DNA of 64,000 bases from Reticulitermes speratus (taxonomy: Eukaryota; Arthropoda; Insecta; Blattodea; Rhinotermitidae), in NCBI GenBank assembly GCA_021186555.1, contig JAJKFL010000003.1, forward strand, positions 30,802,908-30,866,907, in the 5' to 3' direction. The notes under the pieces were generated by a model, which saw nothing but the letters and a program-made list of their open reading frames with translations, was not told the origin of the DNA and made no database searches. Positions 46,690 to 58,264 of the stretch are shown one piece after another. Numbering within the stretch: the stretch's first letter is position 1; each line of letters starts with the position of its first letter. The position numbers and the translations under genes were made by a program.

Positions 46690-46850
46690 CGAAAAGCGAC
46701 TATTTGCTTCGTCATATCTGTCTGTCTGTCCGTCCGCATGGAACAACTCGGCTCCCACTGGAGGATTTTCATGAAACTTGGTATTTGAGTATTTTTCGAA
46801 AATCTGTCGAGAAAATTAAAGTTTCGCTAAAATCTGACTAGAGTAACGGG
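46690..46850 (+). repeat. TCTGTCTG...GATTTT-ATGAAA motif, copy 5
   Basis: TCTGTCTGTCTGTCCGTCCG, CTGGAGGATTTTCATGAAAC TTGG and a degenerate downstream part. It is the clearest copy of this motif in the window. Confidence 0.55.
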
Positions 46851-47218
46851 TACTTTACATGAACACCAATGTAGATGTATGATATCTCGCGGAATTCTTC
46901 ATAGAATGAGAAATGTTTCAGACAAACCTTGAATAGAATCAAAACACACAATTTATGTTCAATAACGTTTTTCCGAAAATCGTTGTTTATGATATAATGT
47001 GGAAAAATATGGTGGAACCAGACAGGCCACAGATGACAATATAATACGAAGCATGCGCTTTGCATGCTGGATAGCTAAGGCTACAGACACACACTCAGAA
47101 TATGTAGTAATTATTGCTTTCACATGAAAACAATGGTTACGCGAACGCGCCTCAATGTTAAGTTATACGTAGTTTTCCAATCTTCTGTAAACAGATATTA
47201 GACTGCATATAAATAACC

Positions 47219-47232
47219 GGGGGGGGGGGGGG
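47219..47232. repeat. 14-G homopolymer
   Basis: Uninterrupted G run followed by CGATAC. Confidence 0.9.
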
Positions 47233-47344
47233 CGATACATGAATTCTGGTAGTTCTTGTTATTACGTTCAAATGCTTCCAACATATAGTTTCACAAAACA
47301 TCATGCCATGTTCTATACTCGTATTTTTCACTAATTTACCACTG

Positions 47345-47390
47345 ACGTTACATAATCTTAGCAACTGACAGTGTCGTTAAATACAACGCT
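47345..47390 (+). repeat. SINE family B tail fragment (tail type 2)
   Basis: ATAATCTTAGCAACTGACAG and GTCGTTAAATACAAC match the tail of the copy at 58815-59072 (CTTAGCAACTGAAAGCGTCG TTAAATAAAAC). The head and core are missing, consistent with 5' truncation. Confidence 0.65.
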
Positions 47391-47399
47391 CACCCTCTC

Positions 47400-48800
47400 C
47401 CCAACAATAAGGACGCAGCAAGCACACAACCACACACACATACACAATATATATTTTTAAATGTTGCCAGTTCTTTGTTGGTTATTTAACGGAATAAAAA
47501 ACAATTACAGCCCAAACACTTGTTATCCTGACGACATTTTTTCGTCAATTTTCTTAGTCTTTCTGGAAAATACTGAGGCAGAACCTTAAATGAGGCCACG
47601 ATCGCTTCCTTTCACATTTTGCCCAACTTACAGTTCATAACCATCTTAAAATTCGATGCTATCTGTGTAATTCAAAAGTCGTCCTTAAGCGAAACACAAA
47701 TCAATTAACATAAATCACGTGCCTGGAAATTAAGTAGTCAGGAGAATATTCGGGCCTAATAAAGATGAAGACGGCCTAAATGGCCAATTCAACGCACGTC
47801 ATAAACAAGAAATCTTCGTATGCAATTTAAAGTTTTAAGGACGGCGAAGAATTAAATTTCGTACCTAAGCCATGACATCCGTGCCACTTTCGTGGATTCA
47901 GCAGCAAATTTAAAATAACATTTCTGAAATACTAGCGCTAAAGCCAGTTCAGTAGCCAACTGAGTAAAACGTTGTCTTCAGGCAGAAATTACACAAGAAT
48001 ATAAAACATAACATGCCGCCAAAACTCCAAGAACATGCATTGCGTGTGATACATTCACAGAATAAACGCCAAGACCATTTCTCCCACTTGAGGGGTATAG
48101 TGACCGACGTCCAGGCCCCGTGTCTTTTCCTTGCCACTCCGCAGGTCACACATTAAATGACACAAAAAAGTTGTTTATGTTTCACAGAAACAGAATACGA
48201 GTATTCAGTGCATTACGTTGTCAGAGCAGCACAGACAAGTACTTGAAGTGCTGTACTCCTGATTTCTGAAACACCGTGTGACCAACACCCCCTCATCTAC
48301 ACAGTGTCGCATCATTTCTTTTAAAAAATTCCTCAGCATATAAAAGAACAATGAAGTGAAGATGAAAAATTCTGAAGAACGATGGCAGTAGAGAAGAGAC
48401 GGGTAAAAACCTCACGCAGTTCATCAACTGATGGAAATTGAAATTTTCTTCTAATAATAAAAAAAGGCTGAAGTCTAATTAGCATTAATTCTAAAAGACA
48501 GTGAAGCTCAAAATCATTAACCGCTGGCTGTGGCTGTGGGTAAGGTGGATGGCGGGGAGAAAGACAAGGTACCACTTCCACTACCACCAGACGCTTAATT
48601 AAAAAGTTTTAATTCGTGGCAGTAAATAAAAACTGTCTCCACGACGAAATGGAAGAAGAAGCAAAGGAAGAAAGAAAGAGATAGATAGGGGAAAAAAGAA
48701 TGCAGATCCTTTATTTAAAAATTACGTTCCTGAACTTATAGCCTGATCATACGCAATGCATTTGCAATTTCCTTTGCTGAAACAGAGTTACAACCTTACC
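47400..48800. other. no recognised feature
   Basis: AT-rich DNA. An A/G-rich patch at about 48600-48700 lies just downstream (in LINE orientation) of the LINE 3' end. No domain-bearing frame is present. Confidence 0.4.
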
Positions 48801-49250
48801 TTCATTCATTCATTCTGTAGTCTGTCTTACGACAGGTCCGTAGCCTCTTGCAAAGCGAGTTCTCCACAGGGTGCGATCTAGTGCTTCCTCTTTCAATTTC
48901 CAGTATCTTTTCTTTTCTTTTCCTTAAGGTCATCCAGTAGCTGCTTACGTCTTCTCCCTCGTCGTCCCGTCATTTCTATCCTTCCTTCTAACTTTCCTTC
49001 AATCACGTGTTTCAGAAGGCAGTTTCTACGCAAGATGTGACCAATCCAGTTAGCCTTTCTTCTTTTTATTGTATGTAGTATATTCCTCTCCTCCTTGACT
49101 CTGTGTAATACTTCTTCATTTCTCACACGATCGGTCCAACTGATCTTCTCCATTCTTCTCCAGCACCACATTTCAAAACTTTCCAGATACTTCTGATCTA
49201 CTTTCCGAAGTGTCCACGTTTCAGCACCATACAAAGCTATGCTCCAAATG
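48801..49250 (-). pseudogene. LINE 3' end, endonuclease-reverse transcriptase C-terminal relic (better copy)
   Basis: The minus strand encodes MYGAETWTL, VDQKYLESFEMWCWRRM, EKISWTDRV, NILHTIKRRKANWIGHIL and TGRRGRRRKQLLDDLKEK in one frame (49234 down to about 48910). A frameshift in the AAGAAAAGAAAAG stretch then moves the end, YWKLKEEALDRTLWRTRF and GPVVRQTTE plus stop, to another frame. The stop (about 48810) is followed by ATGAATGAATGAA, a short tandem tail typical of RTE-like LINEs. Only the last 150 or so residues remain. The copy cannot move itself; such a LINE could have supplied machinery for the SINEs here, although the tails do not obviously match. Confidence 0.85.
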
Positions 49251-49254
49251 TAGC

Positions 49255-50095
49255 ACTTTACTTTACCTTGCCATATCTAAATTAGTCTCCAATACTACAG
49301 TGCATTGAACAGTTTAATTTAATCTCATTATCTTTTGCGTTATTAGCAATACATCCAGTACAGTTATCAGGCTCTAAAGTATGGAAGTTGCGAAGATCTG
49401 CACACAGATATGAATTTATATAAAAGAAGAGCTTGGAAATCAATGTTACAATACTGCAAAATAAACGGAATGTCGCAACGAAAACTGAGCGACACGCCAA
49501 GGGTCCTAGTTTAAATTTGTATATTCAGCCACAGATCCACAATGGGTCCGATGTCTTGATATAAGGATCGGCATAAGATTGAGTTCATCTGCATTTTCCC
49601 TACACAGGACCCTTGCTTTGTCAGTAAGACAGATTTCTATGGCTGCGACAGAGCATGTTCTCTGAGTGACGTTACAGCTGTGTTAAGACTACGGATATCG
49701 ACATAAGACATCGACATATGTTACCCAACTCTAAATAACATTTCACTCGTGCGTTTACGAATTTTTTTCACAAAGTTGTTTCAGTCACTAAGCATAACTG
49801 AAATACGAAATAATGACGATGACACGTTGGAAGCCTTTGATGCGATTGATGACTGGCGGTTTATATGTATTACGAACAGACTTCTGTATCATTTTATTCA
49901 GTTTAATCGGACGGTTGTAGTTGATTAATAACAAATTAATTAAAAGACAAATAATAAATAAATAAGTCCTACTTTGTTTACGTGCATCATTTCTACAAAG
50001 CAATTCGAAGTACTCGTATTTCAAAAGTGTTAATACACGTATAATCACAATATACCTATTACATGCTTGGTGAGTGAGCCACGCCCGCGTTTTTC
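49255..50095. other. no recognised feature
   Basis: AT-rich DNA between the LINE relic and a tandem array. The frames here (86 codons or fewer) have no domain. Confidence 0.4.
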
Positions 50096-50099
50096 TTAC

Positions 50100-50925
50100 A
50101 GTTGTTGATGTTTAGGCCAGCTGATAGTGATTCCCCAAGTGGACATTACGTGAAACCGTATCATGTTATGAAGCTTTTAAGATGTACTTTCTGATAATAC
50201 CTATCAAGCTGTTTCTTAGGAGTCTTTAATTCACAGCATGAATTTCAGTGAAATTGTATTCAGTTATGAGTTAGTCAAGAGGCACTTATGCATCGGTCGG
50301 CATTGCAGCGTCGTACTTTGCAGACGAAATCCACTAAGCTTTTTTAAAAAAAATTTCAGTCTCATGACGTGAATAGTCAGTGCAATTGTATTCAGTTGCG
50401 AAGCAGTCAAGAAATATGCTTCGGTCGAAACTGAAGCGTCCTATTTTCCCGATTAAATCTCTCACGCTGTCTCTTAAGAAGTATTCAAACCGTGGCGTAA
50501 ATATTAATTGAAATTGTATTAAGTTATGAAGTAGTTAAACACGTACCTCTGGTTCGGTTGGCACTGCAGTGTCGTTCTTTGCCGACAAAATATATCAGGC
50601 TCTCTCTTAAGAAAGCTTAAAATTCGTGGCGTGAATACTCAGTGAAACCGCATGAAGTTATGGGGCAGTCAAGAGGTACCTGTGTTTGACTTGGCACTAC
50701 AGTCAATTTGGCGATAAAATCTACCAAGCTGCCTCTTACGAACTTCTAACATTCATGGCATAAATACCTAACAAAATCGTATTAAGCTGGGAACCAGTCA
50801 AGAGGTACCTATGGTCTGTTCGGCATTACAGTGTTGTACTTTGTTGGTAAAATCTATCAAGCTGCCCCTCAAAAATATTCAAATTCATGGCGTGAATATT
50901 CAGTGAAACTGTGATTTCATAGTAT
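50100..50925. repeat. decayed tandem array of about 131-bp units
   Basis: The block GGCGTGAATATTCAGTGAAA recurs in diverged form at 50142, 50240, 50371, 50499, 50633, 50762 and 50894, giving spacings of 98, 131, 128, 134, 129 and 132 bp. Each unit then runs through GTATTAAGTTATGAAGCAGT, CAAGAGGTACCT, GGCACTGCAGTGTCGTACTT TG and ATCAAGCTGTCTCTTAAGAA. About six units are present and the first is shortened by about 33 bp. Units differ at many positions, so the array is old. No open frame runs through it. Confidence 0.85.
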
Positions 50926-51039
50926 CACATCTAGCGCTGTAATGTATACAAATATATAAACTGAGAGGTTATCTGTGGGAATCATAGCTAGAGGCGGGAA
51001 GTTTCAAAATATCCCGTTCAAATTTCAACGGGCTCTACA

Positions 51040-51365
51040 CTAATTATTTCAATTCATACCTCAACAGAGGACACAGTCCGTGTCCACTGAAAGAACCAAC
51101 TGCTTAATACTGTTCACAGAAATAATAGCTATTTATTGTCAGAGTCAAGGGAAACATAAATTTGTGGTGGACAAAGTGTTACCAATAGTCAACACTCATT
51201 CATTCATTTATCATCGACGCCATACAATCTAAAAATACTGGCAGCGTTGTCAAATAAAACACACACACACACGCATCAAGAAACACATAAATACACTGAG
51301 TGGACAAAATACGGTTTCTTAGTGTCATACCAAGTGGTACATATAGCTTTAAACGGTTAAGCATT
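51040..51365 (+). repeat. repeat D copy 5, split by a SINE B fragment
   Basis: The left half (51055-51154: CATACCTCAACAGAGGACAC, GCTTAATACTGTTCACAGAA, AGCTATTTATTGTCAGAG) and the right half (51283-51365: AAATACACTGAGTGGACAAA, CAAGTGGTACATATAGCTTT) are consecutive parts of D. Between them lies a family B core and tail plus a CA run. Confidence 0.6.
51155..51272 (+). repeat. SINE family B (tail type 2), truncated, inside repeat D
   Basis: TTTGTGGTGGACAAAGTGTT belongs to the family B core. CATCGACGCCATACAATCTA and GCAGCGTTGTCAAATAAAAC belong to tail type 2. The A-rich end has grown into an AC run (51258-51272). The tRNA-like head is absent. Confidence 0.65.
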
Positions 51366-51369
51366 TTTT

Positions 51370-52315
51370 TTTTAGGCATTCACCATTCTTTTAAAATTTT
51401 GAGAAAATGCAAGCCTAGTTAAATTCCTCAAACTTCAAATTATGTTAAACACATTATACGTTTTCAGTTTTGTAAATAAGTAAATAATCCCCATAATATG
51501 CTACACGACGTACCTACATTCGCTGTTAGGAGTTAAACATCATTGGACGTTATATATATATATCAGACACAATGTGAAGAAAAGACGTGACAATGATGTT
51601 TAGAAACACAGGGTTATAAGAGGAAAAAATGGGCATTCGTTAGTAGTTCCACGTACGTTCAAATGTAGAAGAACAATACATATATCCCTTACAGGTAACT
51701 TATATGGAGGCCGGGGGCCCTGAAAAGATTAAAACCGTTACAGAGGCGTATACGAACATGGCAGTCATCTGTTGTTGAATGACAGTATTATACATAACGA
51801 GGGAGAGAGGGGTAGGTACGATGCTGACTGGAACTAAAGCACACACATTTACACACGAACACCCCTTGGTAAAGCTACAGCTAGGTGAATGGGACAGGAG
51901 ACCGCGTTGCGAGTTCAGCTGTGCATTGCTCACAGTACAAGTGTGACATACGGGGCTTCGTCACAGAGGGGGAGGAAACACACACAGGCACAAACTTGTT
52001 TGCTGCAGTAGGAAAAGTTACCATACATAGTAATGAAAATTAGGCATTATTACGTGTTATCAATATAATTATGAAAAAGTGTAAATTTGAAAATAGCATT
52101 ATCACATCTTACAGCAATGGTCCACTGAAATCGTCGGAATATAAACACATGAATTCTGATCTCACATCACTTACACCTACCAATTTGTATGACGCTACAA
52201 CCAATACAGAGCAGGGTCTCTCATTTTCTGGGTTTCTGAACCTTGTTATGACAAGTCTAGCAGGATATTTGGATGACAGATCGCCCAAAGGCAAGGATAA
52301 CACAAATGCAAACGC
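51370..52315. other. no recognised feature
   Basis: AT-rich DNA with a short TA run at about 51550. The 144-codon plus-strand frame at 52071-52505 has no domain and runs through a SINE fragment. Confidence 0.4.
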
Positions 52316-52317
52316 TG

Positions 52318-52390
52318 CAGACACACTCTGTCATCCATACGTCGAGTGGGGTTCGAACACACGATCCTTATTCTCAGTGCCAGCTTATAT
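52318..52390 (-). repeat. SINE family C head fragment
   Basis: The minus strand reads GCACTGAGAATAAGGATCGT, then GTTCGAACCCCACTCGACGT and ATGGATGACAGAG, matching the box B region of family C (GGATCGTGGGTTCGAATCCC and ATGGATGT). Confidence 0.5.
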
Positions 52391-52399
52391 ACAGGTACA

Positions 52400-53210
52400 G
52401 AAGTTGGGGCACGTACAAACAGCGGAACAGTTCTGGCGTGTTCACTCTGTCTTCGCGTCTAGATTTTCAGTTCCTAAACACAAACTGTTCGTGTTTTCTT
52501 TGTAATGGCGTCAAACTTCACTTTCAAGCAAAAACATTCTAAAATGCGAATACTTTAAATGCGTCGTTCCACATTTTAGAGAACAAGCACATTAGGGCTG
52601 AAATTATGTAAAATTTAAATAACTAATTAAGACTACGATGAATTCTTCGTTCATATTAAACCATTAAATTCACATTAAACTATTCACTGTTAGAAGTTCA
52701 TATTACTCACAGTGCTGAGAGGTTGAAACTTACATAAACACGACATGACTAAATTCCCAACGTTAAGATTTTACACTGTTAGAACACACACTAAAGGACA
52801 ACCATACATGTGTATATATATAATATACAGTATATGTGTTGCGAATCTCATTTAACTCTGCTTCAAAGTGGTACTTGAGAACAGCACTACATTACAAGGA
52901 TAACACACAACTCTTTCTAACGCAGTCTGAACGCAATCAAGACTCTTTGTTTCTCGAGTGGAAGGATTGATACACGTGTGTTTGGAAGCATTTTGAATTG
53001 TTCGATATACAGCAGTCAACAAACTCATTACAAGGCGGCTTAACAGGTTACTAGACATTAATGCTTAAAATTGCGTTGCTGTGGTAGCCTTCGAGTATTT
53101 TGCATTGCCTACTATGAGTGAAAAGCATAAGGTAATTTCACAGATTTACTACGTCTAATCGCAAATTTTTATTTTTATGGACATTACAATGAGTGGTCAT
53201 ACATTTCTAT
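52400..53210. other. no recognised feature
   Basis: AT-rich. A palindromic TATATATA-type stretch lies near 52812-52840. Nothing else was recognised. Confidence 0.4.
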
Positions 53211-53221
53211 AAGTAAGTAAA

Positions 53222-53285
53222 GGCAAAGTTGTCCCTCGGCGCACCTCTAAGGCACATGAAGGAGTGGTGGTACAGTAGCCATGTG
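53222..53285. repeat. short repeat shared with 53922-53985
   Basis: AAGTTGTCCCTCGGCGCACC and AAGGCACATGAAGGAGTGGT resemble AATGTTGTCCCTCTGCTCAC and ACCACAACATGAAGACGTGT about 700 bp downstream. These look like two relics of one SINE-like tail. Confidence 0.3.
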
Positions 53286-53388
53286 CCAACTCCAGAATTC
53301 ATCCTCATAAAGGGGAGAGGGAGAAATAAAGCAATACTTTTAAACCCAAATTATCAAGTCACTATGGAACACGAAACGACAAAATGCG

Positions 53389-53704
53389 CGAAGGCAAAAC
53401 AGTAAAAGTATAGTTCACCCTAGAACAGGTCATGAAGGACCAGAGAGGGAGTAGACGTATAGCTCTACTCTTTCTTTAACCTCGGCGATAGATGGGAGTG
53501 GGTGATCAACGTCATGCCCCGGCCGCTTTACCCCCGGGAACGAAACACGGTACGCATTGTACAGGAGGCTGGGTGGGCCCCAGGGCCAGCCGGAACGGGG
53601 GGCGGAAAATCTCACCCCCACCGAGATTCGATCCCCGGACCGTCCAGCCCGTAGCGAGTGGCTATACCGACTACGCTACCCCGGTCCACGAAGGGAAAAG
53701 AGTA
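53389..53704 (-). repeat. SINE family A, near intact with 16-bp imperfect duplication
   Basis: The flanks CGAAGGCAAAACAGTA (53389-53404) and CGAAGGGAAAAGAGTA (53689-53704) differ at two positions. They enclose a complete minus-strand family A copy: box A near 53662-53678, box B (CCGGGGATCGAATC) near 53625-53638, middle GGGTAAAGCGGCCGGGG and end GTCCTTCATGACCTGTTCTA. It is close to the copy at 25.8 kb, so the family was active fairly recently. Confidence 0.88.
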
Positions 53705-53709
53705 GCCTT

Positions 53710-55895
53710 TCATTTTTTGGCAACGTATGAGCTACAGCAGCTACGCAATTTAAGATGGCACACCTAGTTCTAGCTAGTTATATTCACCAGCAATGGCACA
53801 TTTATTTCCTATCAGACTCTCAAGAGTTCATCCTACATCTGATGTAATGCAACATGTAAACACAAAACCTTACTACTGCTGCCGAAACCTGAGATACAAA
53901 TTTACCTTCTAAAAGAAGTTGGTAATGTTGTCCCTCTGCTCACTAAGCACCACAACATGAAGACGTGTGTGGGAGAGTAATGAAGCTTGTTTAATCTTGA
54001 AACAAGCTTAAAAATGATTAACAAAAGTATAAACTGGACATAAAACATGCCAATAAACCAAATTAATTAAATACAGCTCCTCTACAATATTCAAATCGAC
54101 ACCGCGGTGCAGTCAACGAGATTCTTTAACTGCAGGCCAGAGTACCATAAAATTCAGGACAGCCGTGGTACCAATTTAACTGAGGGAGTGATTTAAACAA
54201 CTAACACATCGAATTATATACGGGACATACACTCAAACGCCTGTGGATTTTAAGCATTCGTTACGTATTACAGAACACAGTTTTTGTACCTTTACATGCT
54301 TGCTTCCTGCAGCAGGCGAAGTAACCATTGCTCGTCCGGGCTTCACTTAAAATGCAGTGTGTGTTTTAACAGTGTATCTTACCAACTAGTTACGAATCCC
54401 TTACTTTCCGCTCCCTATCTAAAAACCTGAAATTTATATATACAGTAACTTCGTGGCTTTATTTGTTTCTCTGAATAAGTGTAAATCTTCATGTCTAAAT
54501 CCAAGAGAAGAATACAAATTGAGGCTGTTTGAAAACTAAGTAACATTTGGACTGAGAAAAAGTAGCGGGGTAATGGAGAAATATACAGACAGCAACCATC
54601 ATAATTTGGATCCTTGCATAATGTTAGGTCCATTAAACAGAAGAGTGGAAGAGGGCCGTTTGGTTGGTTGGATGGATTGATGGATGGGTGGATGGAAGAA
54701 TAGATAGACGGATGGATGGAATTTTAAACAAACAAGAATCTGGTGGACGTAAATTGTTTGTTAGAAAGTTTCACAGAAAGAGGTCACATGGAAGAATAAT
54801 ATCAAAATGGTGCTTGGAGAAATAGTGTGCGCGTGGTAACGGGAGAGGGTCGACTGGTGAGCTGTTGTGGTCACGGTAATGGACCTTCGAATTGCTTAAA
54901 ACAAGAACCTTCTTGATGGGATAAATGATAATCAAGTCACAAAATACCCTGCTCCGTGGAATTAGAAATTTATACATTTGTCCGGGAACCAAAAACAACG
55001 AAAATTGGTGGACGGTATCTCAACGTCTTTATGTGAACTGTACGAAAACTTAATTCAATAATACTCGTATAACACTAATGAGGACAAAGTGAGGGACTTG
55101 AGCTAATGATATTCGTACAACAGTACGTGGCTCGACCAATCACAACTGCTTACTTGCTCTTCTATTCGAACAAAATAGACGAGGGTAAACTCTCATATTA
55201 ATATCAAACAGAGATATGTAACACGGAAAACAAGTTGCAGACTACAACTACCTCATTCAGGTAAAGTTGAAAGCAGATGTCACCTCTGTCGTCGTCACTC
55301 CTCGGTAACAGCTGGCTCGGAGCTAAAACAAGGTCTACGACGTCACCCCTTGTTAAAACCCCTGACGTCACATACAAAACCAGTCGTCTCTGGCACGTGA
55401 TGCCCTCATACCTTGCTTGTTTCACGTTCAAAAAACAATTGTGTAACTTCCACCACGTCCAAGACACGTGGATCATCAGGCTCAACCACCGCGCCTCCTG
55501 CAGGCAACCAAACTACTGATTATCCATTCATCTATCGCCGCAGAAGGCATTAAAGAGCGGTCCTTACGGCAGACGTAGTTAAGCATTTTAGCACCGAACT
55601 CACGCTGCACCGAGGACAAGTATGTGTAGTTCAGAAGCAGCACGTCACATAGTGTGAATGTCTGTGGGCTGGGCGGAGGGAATTCAAATCCCAGCATAAG
55701 CAGGGGCCGCGTTCGGATTGAGGGGGATACCAAGGACCTTAATCTACAGAATAAAGTGGCAGGAAGATCAAGTTTACCATCAGCTCCATATATGTCAAAG
55801 TAACACATTTTATTTATTTATAATTTACTTGCCGTCGCCAGCAGTTTCTCACAATACAGGCCTATAGGGTGAAATGACAAACCTTTAGACAATAT
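53710..55895. other. 2.2 kb with no gene; one (GGAT)n patch
   Basis: A TTGGTTGGATGGATTGATGG patch of GGAT/GGTT repeats lies at 54658-54722. The remainder shows overlapping frames on both strands at 55204-55519 and 55482-55808 without domains. Confidence 0.4.
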
Positions 55896-55897
55896 AT

Positions 55898-56363
55898 ATA
55901 TCTATAGTCCGACAAATGTAGATTTTATTCAGTATTAATTGTGTAACACAGTCCTACATGTTTCGAACCTTATTCTGGCTCATCCTCAGGGACTTACACA
56001 TTTTTACATCAATTGGTACAATTGTTTAAATAGTAAAAACTGAATAACATGAATTTTTACAATCGTGTTTATACACTGGTTAAAATAATAAAAGGTGAAT
56101 AAATGTAGCTGGTGTTTTATAAACCAAGTCTTATACAGGTTAAAATGTTAAAACTTGAATAATCTGTGTTGTTATGGTATCCTGTTTGTCGGAGTTGGTT
56201 GACTATTAGGTGGTATTTAAACAATTGTACCAATAGATGTAAAAATGTATAATTTAAAATACTGAGTCCCTGAGGATAAGCCAGAATAAGGTTCGAAACA
56301 TGTAGGACTGTGTTACACAATTAATACTGAATAAAATGTACATTTGTCGGACTATAGATATAG
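55898..56363. mobile_element. long inverted repeat with a hammerhead-like core in each arm
   Basis: Arms of about 130-150 bp (55898-56030 and 56214-56363) are inverted copies around a 180-bp AT-rich middle. The outer ends read CTATAGTCCGACAAATGTA on both sides. Each arm carries CTGAGGA, T, AGCC-type stem, loop, GGTTC, GAAACATGTAGGACTG (minus strand at 55960-55989, plus strand at 56270-56299). No one-sided tail or flanking duplication was found, unlike the smaller foldback elements. It encodes nothing. Confidence 0.7.
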
Positions 56364-56439
56364 AAAAAAAAATGTACGGAATGAATAATATTAAGTTCAT
56401 TAGTCAATAATCAACTGTAAATCGTCTGCAAGGGAGCTT

Positions 56440-56640
56440 TCGTGGCCTCATTTGAGGTACTATTCCAGCATTTGGCCGAAAGGGCTCAGAAAAACCTTAT
56501 TCGGCCTCTGGGCAGAGATTTGATCCCAGGACCTCTGGTATACGAAGCAGGAGTGGCACCCACACTACCGCGATGCCCGATAACAGAGTATAAAAGATGC
56601 CGAACTTTACCACCACCTTCCATTCCGGCCTAAGACTTCG
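56440..56640 (-). repeat. tRNA-derived SINE of a further family, decayed
   Basis: On the minus strand GGGCATCGCGGTAGTGTGGG (box A region) is followed by CCTGGGATCAAATCTCTGCC (box B region) and an A/T-rich GGTTTTTCTGAGCCC body. The spacing fits a tRNA-like promoter. It does not match families A-C closely. Confidence 0.5.
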
Positions 56641-56699
56641 TGTCTTGATGCCTAAGGCACAGAAAAAACATTACCTTTATTTTTGTAGTTATTTGAACA

Positions 56700-57780
56700 T
56701 GGTTTATCATTTCTGTTAAAAGCCAAAGGGCTCAGGTAACGTTGGCGACCACCATAATTACATCCGAATGTTTTCTGAAGCTTCTGTTGTTATTAAAGCA
56801 CACACAGAGTGAGTTGATCCTATAAGCGATCTTGAACGCATGGTCTGCCCCTGTTATTGCAGGGGTACCTGGAGAAACTCACACCCTCCCAATCCCTAAC
56901 TATACCTAAAGCTGCTATTATTGTTATCCGCATAGGGATGAGGGGGGTAGAAGCAAAGCACAGTGTATGCGGTGGAGAGTTGTAGGGTACGCTCTTAGTT
57001 TCCATACGGGCGCGTGTCTGGCTGAGATTGCAGCTTCATTGTTAGACGGGATAGGGGTTGTTTGAATGGACGTACGGTGCTTCATGTGTGTACCATGTCG
57101 GGACAATCCTGCTTCAAAATCTAATTGCAATTTTCCTTAATAGAAAGCTGAATTTATTTTGTTTCTAAGGCACTATTTACTCACTGCATAGTATACAAAG
57201 CCTTTCCCACGGCACGCACCGTCAAAGTCAGTCCTCCATCGTCGCTAAAATTATCGAAATCTTTTCTGACGTTTATCGAAGACAGTTCCCTAAAATGTGT
57301 GAGGAACAGATGATTAATTTTGGTTACATCCATTGAACTGTCAATATTACAAGACTAGTTGGACACCCGCGTTAATGTGAAGATGCACGAAGAATGGATT
57401 GTTTTGTTTGACTCTAAAGGAAAAAATAATATCCATTACAATAAATTTTGTTTGGCAGTCTTCATTCTTGTCCCTCCGTCCACAGCTGTGTTTCGTTTCT
57501 TTACGTTCACATTCTCATGTTTCGCGATATAGCTGGCTTAGAGGGACGAGTTGACAGGCAATACAGTCCAGGATAATTGGAGGTAATGAAGATTTTACGA
57601 ATGCTTCCCAGGTGGTTTCAGTTTGTGTCCATAAAATAAAGAGAATCAAGACAGCCTCTCTCAAAGAACACAAAACTGGCTCAACTCCTTCGAACCTACT
57701 CTTTACAGCCTGTTATGTATTGCATTTTTCCTGGACTTCATGCATCTGTCAGATATTTCTGCTCTCACAGACCTCATGTC
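56700..57780. other. no recognised feature
   Basis: No repeat or coding signal recognised. Overlapping minus-strand frames at 56820-57130 are short. Confidence 0.4.
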
Positions 57781-57794
57781 ATTTGTCCCTCTGG

Positions 57795-57865
57795 AATATT
57801 GTAATAATAACATTATAATTATCATTAATAATAATATTAATAATAAAATTACATTCATAATTATT
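57795..57865. repeat. AT-rich (ATT/AAT)n degenerate microsatellite
   Basis: Repeated AATAAT, ATTAAT and AATATT units. On the minus strand this inflates a 101-codon frame (57779-58084) with an Ile/Asn run. Confidence 0.85.
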
Positions 57866-58195
57866 GCTACAGCTGTCCCAATACCGAGAATATTGAAATG
57901 GTAATTCTATATAACCATGAGGTCCGAAGCCTATCATCACATTATCATACGACATTAAATAACAACCGCATACGGAACAGTTGATAATAGTACCAGTAGT
58001 CCTGCCGGCAACTGTGACGCTGAATCCTGCACAAGAGTCAGAAACTTCTAAACCTAAAAAAAAGGCATCACCAACAACATCCAAAGCGCAGCTGTGCTTG
58101 CAACATGCACATTGTGCGCAAGTTTCTCGGCCTTGAATTATAATTTATAACATTTTAATTACTTCAGCAAAACCAGTATTTATTACCTGAGGGTT

Positions 58196-58262
58196 GACGA
58201 AGATGATGACAATGATGATGATATCAACAACAACAACAACAACTGCTAGTACTACAACAATA
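58196..58262. repeat. (ATG)n then (AAC)n trinucleotide tract
   Basis: GATGATGACAATGATGATGA passes into CAACAACAACAACAACAAC. The 76-codon frame across it (58194-58424) is low complexity (Met/Thr-rich). Confidence 0.9.
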
Positions 58263-58264
58263 GT

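Noticed and set aside
52071-52505. 144-codon plus-strand frame
   Set aside because: It runs through a reversed SINE family C fragment (the 'SNTRS' part) and shows no domain.
57779-58084. 101-codon minus-strand frame with a protein-like N-terminal part (VGDAFFLGLEVSDSCAGF)
   Set aside because: A T-rich run ending in AG precedes part of it and could be an acceptor site, but no homology is recognised and the C-terminal third is an Ile/Asn run from an ATT microsatellite. Transcript data would decide.
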